From Roseiarcus sp963709655 (GTDB lineage: Bacteria > Pseudomonadota > Alphaproteobacteria > Rhizobiales > Beijerinckiaceae), in the NCBI GenBank assembly GCA_963709655.1, contig CAVPXF010000026.1:476777-540776 (forward strand): DNA of 64,000 bases, read 5' to 3'. The number at the start of each line of letters is the position of its first letter. Positions within the stretch are counted from its first letter, which is position 1. Below are positions 58,530 through 64,000 of this stretch, piece after piece. The notes below the pieces were generated by a model. It was not told where the DNA came from. It saw only the letters and a list, made by a program, of their open reading frames with translations, and did no database searches. Made by a program: the position numbers and the translations under genes.

Positions 58530-58847
58530 ATGTCGAAATCGTCGATGATCCCTGAGGCCGATTGGCTTCCTAACCCTACGCCGGGCAAAATACTGCTCGA
58601 GGAGTTCCTGCGCCCGCTCGATTTGAGCCAAACGGCGCTTGCTCGCGCATTGCGCGTGCCGCCCAGGAGGATCAACGAAATCGTGCTCGGCAAGCGGACG
58701 GTCACCGCCGACACCGATCTGCGCTTGACGCGCTACTTCGGTCTGACCCCCGGCTTCTTTCTCGGCTTGCAGGCCGATCACGACCTCATGGAGCGCCGCC
58801 GTGAACTCGGCCCCGCCCTCGACCTCATCGCCCCGCGGGCCGCCTGA
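58530..58847 (+). CDS. HigA-family antitoxin (orphan)
   Basis: A 105-residue helix-turn-helix protein: LPNPTPGKILLEEFLRPLDL, SQTALARALRVPPRRINEIV (recognition helix) and GKRTVTADTDLRLTRYFGL are the HigA addiction-module signature. No HigB toxin gene is next to it; the upstream gene is DUF4926. The start is uncertain between 58530 and 58545. It may be a remnant of a pair or a stand-alone regulator. Confidence 0.85.
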   Translation: MSKSSMIPEADWLPNPTPGKILLEEFLRPLDLSQTALARALRVPPRRINEIVLGKRTVTADTDLRLTRYFGLTPGFFLGLQADHDLMERRRELGPALDLIAPRAA

Positions 58848-58881
58848 CCGGAAGCAGGGGCAACACTCGGCGGCCCACAAA

Positions 58882-59019
58882 ATGGGCTTGATCCACAACG
58901 GCGCGACGCCGAAGATCGAAATCGACGCGGAGACCTACGCCGTGACGGCGGACGGCGAGCTTCTGGTGTGCGAGCCGGCCGAGATGCTGCCGATGGCGCA
59001 GAGGTATTTTTTGTTTTGA
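58882..59019 (+). pseudogene. duplicate of the ureC 3' end
   Basis: The last ~43 codons of ureC are repeated: LIHNGATPKIEIDAETYAVT and ADGELLVCEPAEMLPMAQRY then FLF and a stop. At the base level it is roughly 90% identical to 57447-57577 and both copies are followed by GAGGA. The preceding 1.3 kb contains the toxin-antitoxin genes. No other part of ureC is repeated. Confidence 0.88.
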
Positions 59020-59043
59020 GGAGCAGAGCGCTGCCTGCTGAGT

Positions 59044-59496
59044 TCAGAGCCCCTCGCTGTCCTTGAAGTACCGAACTAGCACTCCGCACTCACCAAACAA
59101 GTCGATAGCCTCTTTAAAGTCTTCTCCCCATCGGGGATCGCCAAAATCCGGCTCAAGAGCAACGAGTTCCTTGATTCCAGACTGAACGATCGCTCGCGCG
59201 CAGTCCATACACGGGAACCATGGCAAATACATAGTACATCCTGAAACAGATGTGCCAGCGAGCGCCGCGTTGTATATTGCATTTCTTTCTGCGTGTTCTG
59301 TCCACTTATACTTGAGCGGACGCGCGTGTCTCCGCTCTGCATCATCGTCAGCGCCACGTGGAAAGCCATTATACCCGATTGCTCTAATTTCACGTTGAGG
59401 ACCAACAATCACACAACCGACTTGGGTGCTGCGGTCTTTGCTCCAACGCCCAACGAACTTCCCGAGTTCTATGAACCGATCATCCCAATCAGCCAC
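59044..59496 (-). CDS. dCMP deaminase-family protein
   Basis: A 150-residue cytidine/deoxycytidylate deaminase. It has the zinc motifs HAERNAIYNAALAG (His and catalytic Glu) and PWFPCMDCARAIV (Cys-x2-Cys), with the dCMP-deaminase N-terminus RWSKDRSTQVGCVIVGPQRE and GYNGFPRG. The GTG start at 59496 has AGGAG at good spacing. Base composition is much lower in GC than the host genes. It is the last gene on the minus strand after the trypsin-NTPase gene; deaminases of this family also act in anti-phage nucleotide depletion, so a defence link is possible. Confidence 0.9.
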   Translation of the reverse strand: MADWDDRFIELGKFVGRWSKDRSTQVGCVIVGPQREIRAIGYNGFPRGADDDAERRHARPLKYKWTEHAERNAIYNAALAGTSVSGCTMYLPWFPCMDCARAIVQSGIKELVALEPDFGDPRWGEDFKEAIDLFGECGVLVRYFKDSEGL

Positions 59497-59686
59497 GAAA
59501 GATTTCTCCTATTCCCTAGGTAAACTTTCCTGCTGCCTTGTTTTGATTTCCTCTAACCGTTTTACCCAGTAAACCAAGTCATCGGGTGCCTCTCTTTTTG
59601 TCACTTCCATCCCAGCCTCCACAAATGCCTCCAGGTCGTTGTACCAGCCCTCGGGGACGCTGGCATGCGCACTAATAATTGTGGCC

Positions 59687-60184
59687 TTACGAAACTCGGA
59701 GCGAGTAACAGCTGACTTCTATTCTACCAATTTTGGCCCTCAGTTGCGCGAGTATGCCTTGCCGCCTCTCACGTACTGGCTCCAATGCAGCGTGCTCCAT
59801 TAAACTACGCGCCGCCCCTAGGCGCACCAATTCACTCTCCTTGGGATCAAACAAAACTCTCATCAAGAATTCTGTTACCCTATGGTTACTGGCTCTCCCA
59901 AGTGTATGAACAATGCGCCAACGAATACCAATCGAATTTTGGACCTCTGGGGCGACGGACATGCAAAAATTGTATACGATAATGGCTGTTTCAACATATT
60001 CACCAGAAATATCATTGTGACGAATGACGTTGCAAGCGGTCCAACCGAGAAAGGGGCCTCGATTTAATAGTTCAACAGAACCTATACCAGCCGTCAGCTT
60101 ACTAACGAACGTATCACGAAACTCATTTAATGGGTAATGTAATTCTTTATTTCTATATTCATTTCTATACGACTCGAAGATCAC
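59687..60184 (-). CDS. HEAT-repeat segment, probable C-terminal part of the trypsin-STAND protein
   Basis: A 165-codon frame with HEAT-like helices (IRWRIVHTLGRASNHRVTEF, RLGAARSLMEHAALEP). It has no good start; the same frame is open upstream as SEHYAQLKGALAINKPKNVD up to about 60255, where it meets the NTPase frame after one missing base. So this is most likely the C-terminus of the NTPase protein. Past its stop, another frame reads EFRKATIISAHASVPEGWYN and LVYWVKRLEEIKTRQQESLP to 59510, which may be a further piece after a third indel. Low GC, as for the whole island. Confidence 0.65.
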   Translation of the reverse strand: MIFESYRNEYRNKELHYPLNEFRDTFVSKLTAGIGSVELLNRGPFLGWTACNVIRHNDISGEYVETAIIVYNFCMSVAPEVQNSIGIRWRIVHTLGRASNHRVTEFLMRVLFDPKESELVRLGAARSLMEHAALEPVRERRQGILAQLRAKIGRIEVSCYSLRVS

Positions 60185-60222
60185 GTCTACGTTTTTCGGT
60201 TTGTTAATCGCAAGCGCCCCCT

Positions 60223-61665
60223 TCAGCTGGGCGTAATGCTCTGAGGATTCTTTACCGCCGACTGAGTGTGTTCGAAAAGATCAAATTGACGAAGTGCATT
60301 CAGCGCAAATATTGCATCGCGGAAGCCCCGTTCGACCGGGCTTTCGCCACCGTGTTGTCGCTGCTCAAAATCTAAAATGACTCGAAGAACTGAAAGCCAA
60401 TTCCAGTCGTACGCGCAAATTAAGAAGCCTGTTATACGATCCGAAGGGACCTGCTCAGCCGCAAGCCCAACAGCATCAAAAGAACCTTGGCTATATCCCA
60501 GCGTCAGTGTCAAGATTTCAAAATTATCATTGGTCCAGCTAGCCTCCCCTCCGTAGGCAAGATGAAACGCCGCCAACCAATCGTGCAAGAGCTGATGGCG
60601 AAACTCGATTGGGTCCTCGTCTACCTTGGTTGCCGTCGTTAAAGCACCAGATTCCTGCAGCAATTTTAGATCCTCGGCTCTAAAGCCGCACTCCAACCAT
60701 CTCGCTCGCGGCGCGGCGCGGGACTTCATTTTTTCATAAAATGTGAAGGCAGAAGTGGCAATTGGAGCCAGAGTCCAATCTTCAAATTCAAGCTTAAATA
60801 CGTGCTTTTTAAAATACCGATGAAAGATCTCCTTCCGCGTGAGCATCTTACCCGCCTCATGTTCCCTCACTCTCAAGTATAATGATAAGAAAAATGGAGA
60901 TGATAGCAGTCTATGCCAGTTATTAAGGCCATTCAAGGACGACCCAACGTGTTTTCTGATCTCGCAGATACTCAATGACCACAGAGTTGCAGCCTGGCAG
61001 TTTTGACTGGACACACGTGAACTCAACCGATCTCCGATTATGACAGGGACGCTACCAGTTGCTCTCAACTTAATCAACTCATCCATAACCTGTTCGCGGG
61101 ATCCGGCTTGCTCATTGAGGCCATCGGCAACAACGAAAGCTGCTCCTTTAGCGTCTTTCAGAGCCCCAAAGTCGCCAGCGATTGTCGCAGAGTCAAATAT
61201 TTGTTCTGTCCCGAAATGTCCATTCACCCCAGAGCTAAGCCTTCGTTTTGTCAAATCGAGCCAAAACGGAACCCGACCCCGCTTTAGAGCCGTATAAACA
61301 AGATCAATTAGGAAATGCGTTTTGCCGCTGCCCCCAGGCGATGTGAGTAGGACTGCCTTGCCCGCGTTGAGTACTTGTTGGAAAAAAGCGTCTGCGGGTA
61401 TAGCTTCACTGGTATAGAAACTAGGGGGGTCTTTCCGCAAGAAACCTTCGATATCTCTGAAACTAGTGAGAAAGGTACCGCGGAGGTCTAAGAAATCACC
61501 TTTATTAAGGCGCTCATCACGTTCTCTTAGCCATATGACAAGGTCTCTGACGTGACGAAAATTCGTCATGACCGCCGGATATACCAAGATCGGCAGCGGA
61601 CCTTCCGCGAGTGCGGGCGCAGGAGTTATATAGCCGCGCTTTCGATCTCCGGATATCGCCGACAC
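60223..61665 (-). CDS. STAND/NACHT-type NTPase segment of a trypsin-NTPase conflict protein
   Basis: A 480-codon frame. The P-loop LTSPGGSGKTHFLIDLVY lies near residue 110 and the NACHT-style Walker B AFVVADGLNEQAG near residue 178; a helical winged-helix-like part follows (EFRHQLLHDWLAAFHLAYGG). The N-terminus VSAISGDRKRGYITPAPA is really the end of a serine protease domain: just upstream the same frame reads DTSGAPILVNDIVVGI. STAND NTPases act as switches that release an effector on sensing invasion. Without correction this frame begins at a GTG within the protease. Confidence 0.8.
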   Translation of the reverse strand: MSAISGDRKRGYITPAPALAEGPLPILVYPAVMTNFRHVRDLVIWLRERDERLNKGDFLDLRGTFLTSFRDIEGFLRKDPPSFYTSEAIPADAFFQQVLNAGKAVLLTSPGGSGKTHFLIDLVYTALKRGRVPFWLDLTKRRLSSGVNGHFGTEQIFDSATIAGDFGALKDAKGAAFVVADGLNEQAGSREQVMDELIKLRATGSVPVIIGDRLSSRVSSQNCQAATLWSLSICEIRKHVGSSLNGLNNWHRLLSSPFFLSLYLRVREHEAGKMLTRKEIFHRYFKKHVFKLEFEDWTLAPIATSAFTFYEKMKSRAAPRARWLECGFRAEDLKLLQESGALTTATKVDEDPIEFRHQLLHDWLAAFHLAYGGEASWTNDNFEILTLTLGYSQGSFDAVGLAAEQVPSDRITGFLICAYDWNWLSVLRVILDFEQRQHGGESPVERGFRDAIFALNALRQFDLFEHTQSAVKNPQSITPS

Positions 61666-61681
61666 TATTCCAACAACAATG

Positions 61682-62203
61682 TCATTGACGAGGATCGGGG
61701 CACCGCTCGTATCCTTGTTCTGGTAGTTCGGCTATCAGTCCTCTTATTTCATATCTAAAGCCGGCACGATCACCAACTTCACCGCGCCCTGATCGGCCGG
61801 TGTCAGGTTCGCTTGGAAAACCGTAAAAGCCGCACGCGGTATCGAATAGCGGCTCTGCACAAAGCGTGAACGGCGGACTTGTAAACTCGTCCGTGGCGGG
61901 CTCAAGAAAAGCGACGTCGTCTTCGTACCCACCAACGTTCTCGGCGCGCTTCGGGGCTTTCCACCACGCAACTCGACAAGGCAACTTCCGTGGCTGACCA
62001 CTGCTTGTCACAGGTTCGCAAACGATTATCTGCTGATCTGACTTCGGAGGATCTGGCCATTCCTCGTCTTTGCCCAGCGCTGCGTTAATTACGTGCGCGC
62101 ACGTGACGACAAGCTTACTCGTGCATAGCCAGCCGGCACCTACTGCATCGTTTTGGGTACCAGTCTTGATAACTTTCACTGTGAATTCTTCGGGAGTAGG
62201 CAC
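61682..62203 (-). CDS. trypsin-like serine protease domain, N-terminal part of the trypsin-STAND protein
   Basis: From a GTG at 62203, one base after the Trypco1 stop, the frame reads MPTPEEFTVKVIKTGTQNDA and AVGAGWLCTSKLVVTCAHVI with the catalytic His, then GGYEDDVAFLEPA with the likely Asp. The catalytic Ser motif DTSGAPIL is found only in the next frame, after one extra base near 61711-61715 (CAAGGATACG). So the protease is fused to the NTPase in the intact form; together with the HEAT part the span 59687-62203 is exactly 839 codons. Confidence 0.8.
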   Translation of the reverse strand: MPTPEEFTVKVIKTGTQNDAVGAGWLCTSKLVVTCAHVINAALGKDEEWPDPPKSDQQIIVCEPVTSSGQPRKLPCRVAWWKAPKRAENVGGYEDDVAFLEPATDEFTSPPFTLCAEPLFDTACGFYGFPSEPDTGRSGRGEVGDRAGFRYEIRGLIAELPEQGYERCPDPRQ

Positions 62204-62204
62204 G

Positions 62205-62525
62205 CTAAGACTTCTTCCAAGTGGCTGTGATTGTAACGCTCGCCTCTCCACTCGCCTTCGCGATGATGACCCCTGCATCCGCTGAAAATTTCAGTCCAAA
62301 CTCGATCTCAAGTTCGCTAGGTGATACCTCAGAATTGATTACCGAGTCGAAAATCGTTTTCATTGCGTTCGTAACAGGGGTAAGCGTTTCCTCTAGGGTC
62401 TTGGTTGCTTGCACGACGAGACCGCCGTCTCTTGCTACAAGCGTCTGGTGCCCCGTATTCACGCTATCACCAATCTCAACATAAAAGACGCCCTCATTAG
62501 ACTTAAACTCGATCAGCTTTGCCAT
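62205..62525 (-). CDS. Trypco1 (CU044_2847-like) domain protein
   Basis: A 106-residue protein, MAKLIEFKSNEGVFYVEIGD ... VVQATKTLEETLTPVTNAMK ... ELEIEFGLKFSADAGVIIAK ... ASVTITATWKKS. This is the trypsin-co-occurring domain 1 pattern (alternating strands, ELEFGLK.S...G..IAK block). In known conflict systems it is encoded directly before a trypsin-like protease and may be its substrate or sensor. GGAGGAAG precedes the ATG at 62525. One base separates it from the protease gene, so they are co-translated. Confidence 0.85.
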   Translation of the reverse strand: MAKLIEFKSNEGVFYVEIGDSVNTGHQTLVARDGGLVVQATKTLEETLTPVTNAMKTIFDSVINSEVSPSELEIEFGLKFSADAGVIIAKASGEASVTITATWKKS

Positions 62526-62791
62526 TACTCTTCCTCCCAGGCCGGACACGCAGCATTATAGTAAAAACGAACGCAGGTCTGAGCAAGGCCAAAATGCCTA
62601 TGGCGTCTGCGGACCGCAGGCTACGACCGCATCCCTCACAATCAGCCGATCTGGCCGGCAAGTCGGCGGAGGCTTATCTCCGTTTCTTGACAGCTAAACA
62701 GAAACGCCTCCGCACTTCGCCCCCGCCACTGCCATCGCGAAATTAGCCATCAATTGAGACAGGCCTGATCCGCCCACACGGCTTTATCGCC
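62526..62791. other. intergenic region upstream of the Trypco1 operon
   Basis: About 265 bases, presumed to hold the promoter of the Trypco1-protease operon on the minus strand. Nothing else is recognised; the low-GC character fades out here. Confidence 0.4.
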
Positions 62792-62917
62792 CTAACCCTC
62801 CACCCCCTGCACGAAGAGGAGACATTGATCGAGCGCTTTCTCGCGCACTTTGAGAGCTTCAGCGTAGGTTGATGACCCGTACCACTCCCTCGCAATCTCC
62901 ATCGTCGGAAAATCACG
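62792..62917 (-). pseudogene. DUF1330 C-terminal fragment
   Basis: The minus strand reads FPTMEIAREWYGSSTYAEAL and KVREKALDQCLLFVQGVEG with a stop. This is the end of a DUF1330 protein. Upstream it is cut by a palindromic repeat at 62932. The start of a DUF1330 gene occurs on the other strand at 63816. Confidence 0.75.
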
Positions 62918-62931
62918 ACCGTCGGCTTTGG

Positions 62932-62951
62932 ATGCCCGCGTGCGCGGGCAT
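62932..62951. repeat. short palindromic intergenic repeat
   Basis: ATGCCCGCG-TG-CGCGGGCAT is a perfect 9-base inverted repeat, the common dispersed hairpin of alphaproteobacterial intergenic DNA. It truncates the DUF1330 fragment. From here to 63286 I see no gene. Confidence 0.65.
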
Positions 62952-63286
62952 GACAGCGGGAACCGAGGGCCGGTCGGTTCGCCGTCCCGGTTCAAGGCGG
63001 GCGCCGAGCAAAGCGAGCGTCTCCCTGGGATAGGTCAGCGTTCCGTTCGGCTGAGGCCTGGCCGCGGGTGTCATGCGCGCCGGCTCGATGTGGCCTTCGC
63101 CGAGAATGTGAAAAACCTCCTGACAATGACAGTTTTGCTCAACCCTTATCCGGCGCGCTCAAGACCAGCGTCCGGACCGACGTGTTAGTGCTCCCACTTG
63201 CCCGATCAAGGTCAAGCGCCGATTTTGGAATGATCGGCGCACATGACGGCTGAGCGCGCCACATTCCCCGCCTCGCGCAGTCTTTC

Positions 63287-63358
63287 GAGGCCCGAGAGGC
63301 GGTCTGGTGGCGATGTCATCGCCGCATCATTGCGGACTATCTGATCGCTGCGGGGGAC
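63287..63358 (+). pseudogene. DUF488 C-terminal fragment, inverted
   Basis: On the plus strand 24 codons read EAREAVWWRCHRRIIADYLI and AAGD, the conserved end of DUF488 proteins (EAVWWRCHRRIIADYL). The N-terminal part of a DUF488 gene lies immediately to the right but on the minus strand, so the fragment is inverted with respect to it. Confidence 0.75.
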
Positions 63359-63370
63359 GGAAGTCCTGGC

Positions 63371-63667
63371 TCATCGCGTAATCGGCGAAATTGTGAAAGC
63401 TCGCGTTGTCCCAAAAGACGTTGGTGTCGGGCGATACGTCACGCTGGATCCGCGCAAGCCCCCGAGCGAGGCCAGATGCTCATAGCCGATCTGAACTTCC
63501 GCGAGCGAGGCGAGAAGAACATCGCGATTGAACTGCGGGTTGGCGCGCGAGCGCGGCACGGTTCTCACGTCGACGACCAGCCTGACGTCCGCCTCCTGCA
63601 GAAGCGCCACAAACGCCTCGGTCGAGCGCGTGGAATGGCCGATGGTGAAGAACGGGTCTCGCGCCAT
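63371..63667 (-). pseudogene. DUF488 family protein, N-terminal part, frameshifted
   Basis: The start FFTIGHSTRSTEAFVALLQE, VRLVVDVRTVPRSRANPQFN and IGYEHLASLGGLRG is typical DUF488. After one missing base near 63448 the next frame continues RDVSPDTNVFWDNASFHNFA and DYAMSQDF, to about 63366, where homology ends. The C-terminus is the inverted piece at 63287-63358. The product would lack its conserved EAVWWRCHR end. Confidence 0.8.
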
Positions 63668-63815
63668 GCCGCGTCATCACGCGCCGATCAAACCCCGCGC
63701 CTTGGCCAGGACCGCTTCTGCAATTCGACCGCACTACGGCGGTGCGCCAGCATCGTTCCGTGCGATAGAACGCGTCGGCAGGGGCTCCACTCCCTTCGCT
63801 CACGAAGGAACGAAA

Positions 63816-64000
63816 ATGGCCGCATACGTGATTTCAGAAGTCGAATTCCTGGATCGTGAACTCGTGAACACGTACCGGGAGCTGGCCGCGACCAGCATCG
63901 CGAAGTACGGCGGCCGCCATCGGCGCGAGGCGGCGCCAGCGTGCTTGTCGAAGCGCCCCCGCGCCGAAGACCCTGATTATTGTAGATTTTCCGCGGCGTT
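63816..64000 (+). pseudogene. DUF1330 family protein, N-terminal part, cut by window edge and frameshifted
   Basis: An ATG at 63816 with AAGGAA upstream begins MAAYVISEVEFLDRELVNTY and RELAATSIAKYGG, the DUF1330 N-terminus. Near 63908 the family continues in other frames (RGGASVLVEA, then LIIVDFPR), so at least two indels are present before the window ends. The remainder lies outside. A C-terminal fragment of the same family is at 62792-62917 on the other strand. Confidence 0.7.

Overview
The window is GC-rich and reads as chromosome of an alphaproteobacterium of the Hyphomicrobiales (Rhizobiales). The evidence is the gene order (murA-DUF2948-hisD-UPF0262; recN-bamD-lpxC-ftsZ-ftsA-ftsQ-ddl-murB-murC; hisE-coaA), the FtsZ tail peptide DIPAFLRRQ, and a fused urease gamma/beta subunit. 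A Beijerinckiaceae/Methylocystaceae-like lineage is a guess, not shown. I saw no rRNA, tRNA or CRISPR array.

Left third (1-20.1 kb): almost all genes are on the minus strand. They cover histidine biosynthesis (hisD), peptidoglycan precursor synthesis (murA, murB, murC, ddl), division (ftsZ, ftsA, ftsQ), outer-membrane biogenesis (lpxC, bamD) and DNA repair (recN). Many genes overlap by 4 bases (ATGA). The cell-wall cluster stops at murC. Next to it lies a vapBC toxin-antitoxin pair and a scar: a tandem duplication of the vapC 3' end plus hemN 3' end, a yebC fragment and an iteron-like repeat, followed by intact hemN.

Middle (20.2-33.3 kb): an aldehyde dehydrogenase with two compensating frameshifts, hisE, coaA, a TraB/GumN protein, an ALDH16-type dehydrogenase with deoC (deoxyribose catabolism), two Uma2 genes, a class A penicillin-binding protein and dnaN.

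Accessory stretch (33.4-50.5 kb): a His-rich small protein, a DUF6582 protein, a second copy of the iteron-like repeat, a broken HAD gene, a three-gene RES/Xre toxin-antitoxin operon led by an unrecognised 451-residue protein, chemotaxis genes (cheW, a soluble two-PAS receptor, and an older receptor remnant), a phosphoesterase beside a decayed sugar-ABC permease, a TetR regulator, a tyrosine phosphatase, a FAD oxidoreductase, and nagA with an amino-sugar kinase.

Right third (50.5-64 kb): membrane glycan genes, then ureD, fused ureAB and ureC. An AbrB-PIN toxin-antitoxin pair sits inside the urease operon. The 3' end of ureC is repeated about 1.4 kb downstream, bracketing further toxin-antitoxin-type genes. 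Beyond it is a lower-GC island with a dCMP deaminase and a conflict system of the Trypco1 / trypsin-like protease / STAND NTPase type, here apparently one trypsin-NTPase-HEAT protein split by frameshifts. The last 1.3 kb holds broken DUF1330 and DUF488 genes.

Several otherwise good genes (ftsZ, an aldehyde dehydrogenase, ureC, a small toxin, the trypsin-STAND gene, DUF488) carry single-base frameshifts, often at G/C or A runs. Because ftsZ is essential, at least some of these are probably sequence errors rather than real decay.
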